A program made the translations under genes and the position numbers. Shown here piece by piece: positions 11,368-22,263 of a stretch of 64,000 nt of DNA (position 1 is its first letter; every line of letters starts with the position of its first letter). Origin of the DNA: Colius striatus (taxonomy: Eukaryota; Chordata; Aves; Coliiformes; Coliidae); NCBI RefSeq assembly GCF_028858725.1, contig NC_084776.1:5022001-5086000 (forward strand). The letters run 5' to 3'. Under the pieces are notes generated by a model, which worked only from the letters and a program-made list of their open reading frames with translations, was not told where the DNA came from and ran no database searches.

Positions 11368-11382
11368 CCAGCAGGGGGCGCT
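11368..11382 (+). promoter_or_regulatory. Consensus CTCF core motif
   Basis: The site reads CCAGCAGGGGGCGCT, a full match to the vertebrate CTCF core CCASYAGRKGGCRS. It sits in a CpG island, so occupancy would depend on methylation. CTCF orientation matters for loop anchoring; this motif is forward on the plus strand, opposite to HLF transcription. Confidence 0.75.
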
Positions 11383-11422
11383 GTCTCCCCGCGCCGTCCG
11401 TCACCGGCGAGAGCGGCCGCCG

Positions 11423-11506
11423 CCTCCGCTGGCCCTACAGACATCCCCGCTCGCCCCGCGGCCACCTCCACTGGCCCTACAGACACCTCCGCTCGCCCCG
11501 CGGCCG
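11423..11506. repeat. 42-bp tandem duplication in intronic CpG island
   Basis: Two adjacent 42-bp copies start cctccgctggccctacag and cctccactggccctacag and differ at only a few bases. They lie 40 bp from the CTCF core. Confidence 0.85.
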
Positions 11507-11919
11507 CCCCCGCCGTTTATAACCTCCCTGTGCGGGGAATATTGGTCGGCGGGGTTCGGCCCCGCGCCTCGCGTCAGGCTGATCCCCTCTCGGGTACGTC
11601 GGATGGCACAAAGAGGCTTTAAACACGGGAAAAGGCTCCTTGGCCGTGGCAGAGCACACCCGTGCTCCTCTCATGCACACAAAGATACAGACACACGCAC
11701 GTACAAATCACACAGGTAAGAATGAAGCACGAGCCTGGCCCTCAGTGCTGGGACATTACCTCTGGAGAGCGCGCAGGGTGTTGCCTAAAGGCAAGTGGGT
11801 TGTGAAATCTGCCCCAGCTTCCTAATTGACCTAAACAAAATAGCCTGTATTTAAATATTGCTGAAGTTCTAGATACCCAGTATCAGTTTAGACGTTATCA
11901 TTTATCTATCAGGTGCTAT

Positions 11920-11929
11920 GTTACATAAT
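11920..11929 (-). promoter_or_regulatory. Perfect D-box (PAR-bZIP/NFIL3 site)
   Basis: The minus strand reads ATTATGTAAC, a full match to RTTAYGTAAY, the known binding site of HLF, TEF and DBP and of the repressor NFIL3. Its place in HLF's own intron, 300 bp from the intronic CpG island, would allow autoregulation. Occupancy is not shown. Confidence 0.5.
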
Positions 11930-14900
11930 GATGTGTAATCATTGGCCTCAAGAAATCTTACCGATATCCTTCTGAAAAAGGAAAGGTAAAAACATTCCTT
12001 GTAAACACAGGAGGAAATTGAGGCACTGCATCTTACCAATGCAACAGCACAGAGAGTGATGCATCTCCAAGGTGATCTGGGAGAGGAATGTACAGGGATC
12101 AAGATCCTGCCTTGCTTCCCAGGTGCACACATTTCACTTCACCTGGTCCAAGAAGCTCTTGCTGCCAACGACCTTGTCCTTCAGCAAACATCAGATGTCC
12201 CACATGCCACCACAAAGCTCATTCAAGGGGAATGCTATGCAGTAATGCAAAGCCTGAACAAATCATGCACACAGCTTGACACCACCACGGAGGAGTCTGA
12301 AGGCTGCTGCCCTGGAAGATAATCCCAGACACACACCTCTTTCAGTCACGCTCCCGTAACTCATCAGGAACTCTGCTGAGCACAAACAGAGTTCATAAGG
12401 GTGTCTAAAAACCCAGGCAGAAAACCCATTATTTCCTTGTCCAGCATTTTATATTAGGCAACTCCTGGCACTTGGTAGCTTTTTATTTATTCTATCAAGT
12501 TTTGCCAATAATACAAGCCAGGAACCTGTCTTCGTTAGCTCACTGGCTAATGGCCATCACGTCTATGTGGTGCTGGAACTCATCACAACCCAAGACGACG
12601 GCGTGGGCTGTGCTGGGCTTGGCACTGCTGTTACTGCAGGAGTACAGTACGTGGCCTCACGTTACATTGCTCTCTGAGCTCCTCTCCCTGTGTGTGCACA
12701 GCACTTGAGCTGTGCATCCTTCTGCCAAATTTGTGCAGGGTGTTATTTTTGTGCACTAAATTCCTCGCAATCAGAGGCAGGTCAAATAAGCACAGCAATC
12801 TGAACGTCATGTGCCCAGCAGCCAACTAATCCTCACATCAGCAAGCTCCACAGCTGTCACAACATCCAGAGAAAGAGCTGGTCAGAGGCTGAGATGCGCA
12901 AAGAATCAGCCGAGGAGAAAACCTACATCGGCCAGGTGAAGGTAAAGCACCTCACTGCTCAGCATCAGGAGCCAGATGCCTTTGTTGCCAGTTCCTGTAT
13001 TATTTAAACACTCTGCACTCACAACAGGGGCCAATTTTTCACAACAGTGAAGTGGCTGGACTGTTTAATGTGCTTAGCTTTGTTCTCAATGGAGGCTGAT
13101 GATTGCCAAATGTTTTGGAAAGAACTTAGCCCCTCTATTTAAGTTGCTGAAACGAGAGCCCTTGAGCATTAAGCTCTTTTGGAAATCCAGCTGCAGAACT
13201 CCACAGTGGTGGTGGATGCAAGCTGGGAACAATGGTTAATGGAAACTTCCCCTCATACCGCCCTAGTGATGTGTCTCAACCATGGCCTGGAGAGACCACA
13301 ACTATGTCAACACTGGCCTTTTGTCTGGAGACTTTCCCACTTGCAGAGCTCCCCTCAAGCAATGAGTATGCCAGAACAGACACAGCTCCAGGTGTCTCCT
13401 GGCAAAGGAAGCTACAGGTTTTGACAACCCCGGTAGTTACAGCTGCCCCAACATCTTGCCTTTGCTGATGCTCTTGGTGTTGCTCTGGCAGAAATTAGCA
13501 ATAGCAGAAAATTTTCCAGAAAGAAGGACTTGAAAGAAAGTTGGCTGTTCTAACCCTTTGAGTCCTTCTCCTCCCAGCAGAGTCTGCCAGCAAGGAAGTC
13601 CAACGTAATGGCAATATTTTCAGCGTATTTCTTTGTTCAGAGAGAAATGGGCTGCAGCACTTCACTTGTGTCATCTAGGTCAGAGAATGACTGGTAAGAA
13701 AACCATCAGCTTTTAATTGCTTGCAGTAATTAAAATTCACAATTCAAAAGTACAGTAACATTTTTGTATACCTACAGAACCAAAAAGCTGATCTGGTATC
13801 GTGGGGAGCTCAATTACCATATCCTGATTCTTAATTTCCCCCTTTTGAAACATCCCACCTACCAGCTGTGCCCAGGAGAGTTAAGACGGAAATAACCTCT
13901 CCAACTGCACTGCTGTTGACAGGCTTCTTATTTATATTGCAAGAGATCCCCAGTAAATTATGTGGAACTCAATTCTGAATCATTCAGCTTCCATAGAAAT
14001 GCCCCTGATTTTCAGACAACCTCCCTTCTCGCAGCCTTTCCACACTTTTCATCAGCTCAGCAGCTGGCTGGAGAACAGTGACGAGACAAAGAAAAGAAAA
14101 AAGAGTGGAAATGTTCTAATAAAAATATTTTTTCCCTATTTTTTTTACACATACGTTGGGAGGCAGGAAAAGAGGAGTTTCTTATTCAATTTATTACCAG
14201 CCCTGAGATAAAATGTGTTTGCTAATTGTTTTTCTTTATATAAACTAAAGGCACTTTGGGTATGTCAGTCAGACAGTATAGTAGAGCAGTTAAATTGACA
14301 GATAATCCTCACTCCGAGCTGCTCCAGAGAACGCCACTGCTCTGCTGATACGCTTTCCAAATCATCTATCTGCTTGGCAGCTGGCCAGCTCTTTGGGATG
14401 GTTCTCTTACTCCAAATCACAGCCTGTCCCAGACTAATCTGTCATCTATTTCTGCATTAACTCCTTCAGCCTCCAGGAAAAGTTCTCTCAACGCAGACCG
14501 CAAGGCAGTGTGCAGGAATGGAAGCTGCCAAAAATCCCCACGAGCAGTGATGTAAAGGAGTATTGTGGAGGCCAACATTTATCTAAGGACAGTATCTTGT
14601 CAGGTTATAATTCCTCACTTAAAATAGTATAAGCAACATTTTATCTTCCTATCTAATCTTCCTACTACTAGTATTTAGTATTTATTAGTCTTCCAGAACC
14701 AGAAACCAAAATGATTGCATGGATAGTAAGACCATAATCTGGACTTCCAGCCCTCACATAGCAGGACAAAACCAACTACTCTCTGCCTGGGGGCAAAGAA
14801 GACGCTTCACCCCGGGTGTATTTATACAAGCAGTTATTAGAGGAGCTTTATTTTCTTCTGAAGCAACAGGAGATCAGTGTATTTTGACCAGTGCTCCAAC

Positions 14901-15505
14901 CTGGCACAGGCATTCCTCTATTTCTTATCTTACACAACCTTGATTCTGCCCAACATGGGGTGAGTGCAAACACTTCCTGCGGAAAGAAGGATCTTAATCC
15001 AATGCAACCACAACATATTCACTGCTCTTAACACACACTAAAAGACTGGCACAGAAAAGTTCTTAAAACGTGCCCTTTTTAAAGATATCAGCATTGTTTA
15101 CAAACCTTGTGAATGTAATTACGAAGGAATTGCCATTTCCCCTCTCAGCATTGTGTGCCTCCCGCTCTGGGCCTCTACAGTATTATTACAGGCAGGACTG
15201 GTAGTCTTATTAAGATTGTCAGACACTTCCCATTAGAGGAGGCTGTCTCCAGTTCCTTAGACCTTTGCCAGATTTCAACCATTCTGTTTGGATTTGTATG
15301 TGCCAATTATGTTTCTGCCAAAATGGTTCTACAGTTTCCCGAAAGAGTTTCAGCAAAAATACTGTTTTCAACCTGTTAAAAATGTCTGGCAAACTTTTCA
15401 CTGAACTGTGCTAATGGCCTGTGCACTGGAGGAGGGAAGCTCCTGAAACAGTGTTATTTCCCTTTCATTTGCTGCCTTATAATCTACTGCATGCTTGCTA
15501 AGGCT

Positions 15506-15640
15506 GGGTGAGAAAGGAGGAAGAAGGGGGATTCAAAGCTGAGAAGAGAGCAAGGAGGTAAGGAAGGCAAGGATGAGGGAGATTGGTAGACAAAGAGAAG
15601 TAGGGAAGAGCCTGGAAGAGAAAGGCTGCTTTAGCAAAGG
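15506..15640. repeat. Purine-rich tract in HLF intron 2
   Basis: The plus strand is strongly biased to A and G, with repeated gagaag, ggaagg and aagagag motifs over about 130 bp. It is low-complexity, pyrimidine-rich in the HLF transcript, and could form triplex DNA. Confidence 0.6.
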
Positions 15641-18209
15641 CTTGGGTGAATGTTTTCAGTAGAAGAGCACCACTGAGGGGACAAGGGCAGGAGAGTGCCT
15701 ATGCTGATGGTACAAACACAGCTCCAGTCTCATAGATTGTATTTGACCAGCAACAGTGCAGTGGCAAAGCACCCTGTCCCCCTTCAGCTCCTTACAGGCA
15801 AAATAAGTTGTCATCAGCTATTCAGTCCAAGTGGCAGGACTCTGTGGGGTGCTGTCAGGTCCATTCCTACGCATTGCCAATGTGCCTGTTGTAGGGGTGG
15901 CACAGGAGAAAATCCAGGTTACGTTTTCCACTACTTTTTAGAATTAAATGTCAGAGTTGTTTTAAGCAGCACTCATAGTTGCAACAATCTTTAAAGTTTT
16001 GATGCTCTCTCTCATTCAGGCGTCACTTGTTTCACTCATTTTGATGTATCCAAATGGACCCAAGGTACCAAAGTACCAAGGTACTTTATGGGCTCCTCCC
16101 AAAAAGGGAAGCAAACACCTCCCTGGACAAGCTCACAGAACAAAATGACTTGCTCAGAATTCTGCTGAAACTTTGTGGCAAAATCCAGTCTCTCTAGACA
16201 AAATCCTTCTGTCCTTCCTGTCAGATTTTCACTTCTCCTCCTGCTGTTCCCTGCATCCTCTGACATCTGCAGTAAATGAGGTCAAGATCCAAGATCTTAC
16301 AGACAACCGCTTCCTTCCTGACACAGCCCTGATTCAACCCAGAGCTGGTCTGACCTCTGCATCTGAAAAGGGAAAAGGGAAAAAGGAGGCTATCATGTAA
16401 TTACAAGCCTGCTTCTCCAAGCTGATGAGGGGGAAGGTTGCTAGCTGAAGCAACTCACGTGGCCTTCGGTAAAGTGTCTGCAGGCCTTTGAGGGCTTGAC
16501 TTTGCAGCTCCTGCATGTGGTTAGCAGAACAGGCATGTAACATGCTAAGTCTGCTGTGCCAGTAACATTCTGCCCTTCAAAAGCAATAAACAAAGAAATG
16601 TGAGGCCCCATCAGGTAAAGTTTTCCACAGTGTCTGCTGAAGACGCTGGTTTTCTGTAACATCCCTATTCTGAAAACCTTATCCTGTCTTTAGCCTGTGT
16701 GAAGGTAGCACTTAGCTCAGTGAGGCCTCATTTCCAAAAGCTACTAGGAAATCAAACTTTTTTTCAGCCCCTGCAAAATGCCTGAAAGTACTTGTTGCTG
16801 TTTTAAATACCCTTTTAAATACCTCTCTAATTTTTTGTAGGGTGCTGCTTTCCTTACAAAGACAGGCCAAGACAGCATTCAGTAGGGACAGGGCCTGAAG
16901 AGATGCTGCAAGGAAGAACATTCAGATAGGTATTTAATTTAGATTTACACTTGGCTTAGAAGCACGTTTCAAGATGCTGATAGTCTCTGGTGCATTGGAG
17001 CTTCGTGACAACCTTTGGCATGTCTGTGTATATTTCAGTTATCTGGCAATTCACATACAGTAAAGTTCCCCAGAAAGTACAATTCTTATTTCTTTCCTTA
17101 AAGTGAAGGTTCCAGAGAAGCATTACGATTGTTAACCTGTTCTGAAGGAGACACAAGGTCCACTTTTCTTTCTTTGGACAATTACATATCCAGCTTTAAC
17201 AAACTAATCTCAAACAGTAGATCTTAGATAGAGCTCCCGCTTTAGATAACATCCATAAATATGCCATTACATAGAATAAAAAGACAACACTTGTCCTCAA
17301 GATGCATTCATGGCACTGCCAGTGTGCTCTGAAGACTCCAGACCAAGTAAGTTCTTCATACATTGTTCTATTTATTTGGCTAATGAACATCCAGGACAGC
17401 AAGCTCTCAGGTAGTAAACAGGTCTTGCAAAAAGCCACCATGTAATCCTGACAGCATATGCCTCGCATGACTCACCTATCTACTACCCAGTTCTGGTACC
17501 CAAACCCATCTTGTTTGGGTGTGTTTTCAAAACACAGCCAGGTGAGATTTCAAATGGCATGGAAAAGCCACGTGAAAAGGGTACATTTCCTCTAACTCCC
17601 AATCAGCAGCTAATGGCAAGCCCTGGGAGACAGACAACAGATGCTGTCAGCTGCTCTCTGAATATACCCCTTAAGAAAAAAGGGTCACTGGGCAGAGTTA
17701 GAGGAACTTGCAAATCTCATCTTCTCTTTTGATCTCTCACAAATCTGAACTATCTGGTGCAGTAACTTTCTATTTTTACTCTTTTACAGTTTTTGTTCAC
17801 TACAGTACACTCTTTATGTATAAGAGCTAAATTGATGCCGAGGGTGATTTGTCTAAAATATTGTAGAAAATAATTTGTATTAAATCATCACATTTTAAGA
17901 AGCAGAGATGCCATAATGGGGACACGTTGTTCCCATAAACTTCTAAGTAAGGCTTGGTACATTTTCTCTCTGCCTTAAATGATGACCCTCTAACAACATG
18001 TTCTGGAAAATAAAACCACAAAAAAGCAAAACAGTGAAACCCAAAAACTTAATTTGGGTTTGTTACAGCCCAGTAACTGCAGAGATCTAATTTGCTTCTA
18101 GTTTTCTTCCCAAGGAGCACACACAAAGCAAGCATCAGGTTGTGTGGTTGTATCTTTTTCTCTATTGATGTATTTGTCTTCATTTATGCATCTGTATGGG
18201 GTAGTCTGA

Positions 18210-18220
18210 AAAATGGGTCA
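18210..18220 (+). promoter_or_regulatory. RORE consensus match
   Basis: AAAATGGGTCA fully matches WAWNTRGGTCA, bound by ROR activators and REV-ERB repressors. About one such match is expected by chance in a window of this size, so on its own it is weak. Confidence 0.3.
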
Positions 18221-20021
18221 GAGGAGGAAGGAAACACGTAACCACAGCTCAGGGAAAATTCCAGGAGAACAGACTGTTGGATATGGATGTTACCCATGTG
18301 CCTGTAGCTACTTCTTTACAGCTGCTGCATAATACAAGTTTGCAGAATATCAGACACAGACAAAACCAGGGAACTTCAAAAAGCAAGTCCAAACAAAAGA
18401 GATGACAAGACTGAACACTGGACAAGACACTCATAAATTCATTTCAAAAGGTGAGGCACCTAGCATCAGAAAACAGCAAGGAGCTCTATGCTAAAGAATC
18501 TCAAAAACCAAACTAATGCCTGCAGATATTTCCACACCTAAGAACAGCAGCCACATTCTTACATAGAAAGATAAACTGGGGAAAACATCTGGAAAAAAAG
18601 CTGATTCCACAGAAGCAAATTGAGTCATTCTGGGTTCCTTCAACAGTGGTGGCCATGCTGTTCTCTATATGGGGTACCTGTGAGGCAGCACAGACATTAG
18701 AGGATTTTACTGCTGAAAGCTTTTCAGGAGATTTGGGGTGAGGACAGGACAGGACACAACCTTTCATATTATCTCTGTCTTATTCACCAGGTCACCTGTA
18801 GGCAAAGACAGTGCAGGCTTCATCACTCCTACACAACTCCCACTATGTGATCCAGGATCTGGCCACACAGAAAAAGGTGTTTCTGCATCCAAATGAAAGG
18901 AGAAACACTGGAGAGTGGGAAAGGACTGTAAGCTGAGGGCAGCAACAATTCAGAGGCTTGGAAAATTATGTGGGCTTTACCTTTTACACTCCTGTTAACT
19001 CTGATTCTCATGAAGTAGGTGGTGTTGCTACAGCAACTGTCATATCACATCATTTCTGCTGTCTCTGTCACAGAGATCATCTTATTTTATCTTCAGCTCA
19101 GATATGCAGCTTTTCTTCTTCTATTCTAAACCCCTCTATATTTTGGATATAAAAAATTACACAAAATAGAGCTGTGCCATGTATTTTTTTTTTTAATGTA
19201 GCAAAGCTTATGGAACATTTTTATTTGTTCTGCTTTTAAGAGTGCAGAAGGACTAAAGAAAATGACACTGACCAGATTTATGGTGCTCCAGAGTTTCAGA
19301 AATAAATTAAGAGCTGGTCTCATGATAGAGATGTTTTGTGCCACCTGTAATGTGTTCCCCTACAGGAGCTAATCCGGTGTTCTGGTGCACTTCACCAGAA
19401 GTAATTCATCTATTTGCAGGTGAAAAGATCCTGCTTCCTCGTGCCCAGGCCATTAATGTACATGCGTTCCACATCATTCACACCCTGCTCAGATGCTGCT
19501 GTGCATCCACTGCACACAACAAGCTGTTCAAATCGTGTACCTCACCTGTTTGACCTGCAGCCTGGAAGAAGAATCTACTGAAAGAGAAGTCTCAACCCAT
19601 CTTTCCCTGTTTCAGAAGATTTGTGCTAGCTGCTAGGGATGAGGTGGCCACCCAGTTTTGCAGCTCCCTTGCTCAGTAACCCAAGAATGTGGCTCTACCT
19701 CCCTTTCCTCCATTTTGCTGCTTGGATAAGGTCTCTGAGGCCTCAATGCACAAAGAAAACTCAACAAAATCTAGATGATGGAAAGGTTTAATTAGGTTTT
19801 TGTTATTAACATGCATTGCAACTTGTGCACTCACACATCTTCCTTTAAAAAAATAAAAACCCAATGTGGAACAGTAATAAATATTCAGTTACACCCTCAG
19901 GCTACTTGGGAAACAAACAAGCCCTATCTGCAGCCAAAGGTTATTGCATTGACCACTAATCCACTAGCCCTGCTCGGATCACCAGACCAAGCTCTGCCAC
20001 AGCCACAGCCTAAGTGGGGAC

Positions 20022-20140
20022 ATTAAAAACCCACCTATATGAGTTCCTGTGTGACCTACTCTAGGAGGTCTTGCTCTGGCAGGGAAGTTGGACTAGATGA
20101 TCTTTCGAGGTCCCTTCCAACCCCTAAGATTCTGTGATTT
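20022..20140 (+). repeat. CR1 LINE 3' tail
   Basis: A gtgtgacctactctaggagg segment is followed by gttggactagatgatctttc, then cccttccaacccctaagatt and ctgtgatt, in CR1 order. Confidence 0.93.
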
Positions 20141-22234
20141 ATATCTGTTTCCTCTATAAGCTTTTCCAGTTACTTTCAAGCCAGTTGATGGAGTCATCAA
20201 ATTATACTTCACTTTTATGAAGAGAGGTTCTGGGCAGATGGAAATCTGCCTGCATGGATCTAACCTGTGGGCAAGAACTGCATCTTGTGTACCTGGTTAA
20301 AGGTTATATATGCAATTAAGATACCAAACAGCTTTGCAGTTCTTTCAATTACTTTGCATGGTTCTTTTCAGTGCCCCAGTATCTGACAGTTATTCTTTAT
20401 CTCAGTTTCCTAGAGAAATGAGTTTTGTGCAGCCCTGCTGTGCACATGTCTCTCTAGCCTCCTACCAACAATTTTTGAAACAGTTGTCCAATTTCAAACA
20501 AATTTGGCAGAGAGTTATCCACATGCATTAACAATGTAAATAAAACAATGTAAATGAAAGCAGCTCTTAACTCCCTAGCTGAAAGAAGACTGCAGGAACC
20601 TCATTACAGACAACCCATGGAACAGATTCCTCAGGCAGGTAGTGGGAATGAATAAAGAAAAGCATTCACCAAGTTTTTATTTATTACAGCAGTCAGGAAA
20701 GCCACTTAATCTTCTTGTTCTTTACTGGAATTGAGAATATCTTTTCTCCTTATCTCACCCACCCATTTACTATTTCCAGTAATCACGAGCAAAATTATTT
20801 GTTTGACAATTCCACTGTCACTTGCCAATCTCTCTGAATTCCACGCAGACACATCTGGTACTGATAGCCAGTAAAAGAGTCATGCACGTGTCTTGTCTTA
20901 AAAATCAATGTAGAAGACAGTCAGATGTGGACAACCCAGCTGTCTGGTTTCATCTGAGCCTTTATTTAGTCTTATAATATGTAGTGGAAACCAGAGCTCT
21001 CCTAGAAAGAGCATTTTTGTATTATCCACAGCACTTATTATGGAAGCAATTTAAGCCTTCCAACAAAGACACAGTAAGAGTGTTTGGGAAATCTGCTCTA
21101 GCAAATGAAACTTTAATTATTGGGTCTGGAGTGTGGAGGGGTTTGGTTGGAAGGGGCATTTTTTTTCTTTGGTAAAGACTTTGTTAAAATGCAGAACAAA
21201 AGGCTATGTGAGAGACACTGGGTAGGACTCATAGCTAAGAATCAGAATCCTCTAGATTTGTGCTGGAAACTGCATGTCCCTGCCCACTTGAGGGATACAC
21301 AGACCAGCTGTCTCTTCTAAGCCTCTTCCTTCTTACTCTCACTGCTGTGACTTCAGAATTATGAACATCTACGATTACTGAAGCCTAGGGAAGAAGGGGT
21401 TAAATTTAGCAAAGAGGAAAACAAGCAAGAGAAACATCTTTCCTCTTTCTGCTCAACTGGATAATTGGTTAGCAGGAACCTGCTTGATGAGTTTCAGCAG
21501 CTCCTAGAGATCAGCCAAGGCTGTTTCAGAGAGCGGCTGAAGCTGTGACTGCACAAAGCTGACCAGGAGGGTTCCCCTTGCTACGGCTGGTTTGTAGGCA
21601 AGGAAGCAGTTTGTATCCCAAAGATCCATCCAAACCCAGTAAGAGCAGGGAACTAAACTATTTTAGGCAGAATATTCTACAGATGTCATACATAGAAAAC
21701 TGTCTTATGGTCAGAATAAAGAGGTGATTTAAGAACTGTTTAAGTGACTGAAGAAAGGCTCAATGAGCGTAACAGTGAGATTCAAATGGATGAATAACAA
21801 GTAATGTTCTAGTAATTTCAGGGACTAAGAAGATTCCAGTCCTGAAGACTCACGTGACAAACCAAAGGGCTTCACTGGATCTTGATACCATTTAGCTATC
21901 ATACAAACATTTTCCTCAAGTAATTACTGATTGAGTTCAGTTGACTAAAAAGAAAGTACACAAGGGTTGATTTTCACACAGGGATTATCTGGTCCTGTAT
22001 CAGATGAGTGTGCAAGCATGTGAGTTTGAAAGTGAAAAAAAAAACAAACCCATTTTAAAAACACAACCCCTGCTAAAATCTTGCTGTAAGTTCAAATCAG
22101 CCACAACTGTATCATCAGCAAAGCAGCACTTACAGGAATCGGTGCAAAACATCAGAAAAGACATGCTTAGCATTGTCCACATTATCAACTTCATTTCTAT
22201 TTATTCACCTTGATGTTTCAATTAACTACATGGA

Positions 22235-22263
22235 CATTTATACAAACTGAGTTTGTATAAATG
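22235..22263. repeat. Perfect 29-nt palindrome (14-bp arms)
   Basis: The arms CATTTATACAAACT and AGTTTGTATAAATG are exact reverse complements flanking a single G at 22249. The next bases out do not pair. Confidence 0.9.

Larger units (their letters stand above)
11130..11620. promoter_or_regulatory. Intragenic CpG island in HLF intron 2
   Basis: About 500 bp of dense CpG DNA lies in AT-rich intron sequence 1.4 kb upstream of exon 3. It includes a consensus CTCF core, a 42-bp tandem duplication and a TATA-like element (TATAAA on the minus strand, TTTATAA on the plus) near 11515-11522. A strong plus-strand splice donor, CACAG|GTAAGA, follows at 11715/11716. It could be a promoter for an antisense transcript, a promoter for a truncated HLF, or a CTCF-bound element. 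The sequence alone does not choose between these. Confidence 0.65.

Noticed and set aside
11978-12060. Possible SINE piece (aggaggaaattgaggcactg)
   Set aside because: Only about 25 bp resemble the SINE tail, too little to call.
16061-16090. Repeated ccaaggtac and aagtacc/ggtactt inverted motifs
   Set aside because: The arms are only seven bases, and this is expected by chance in 64 kb.
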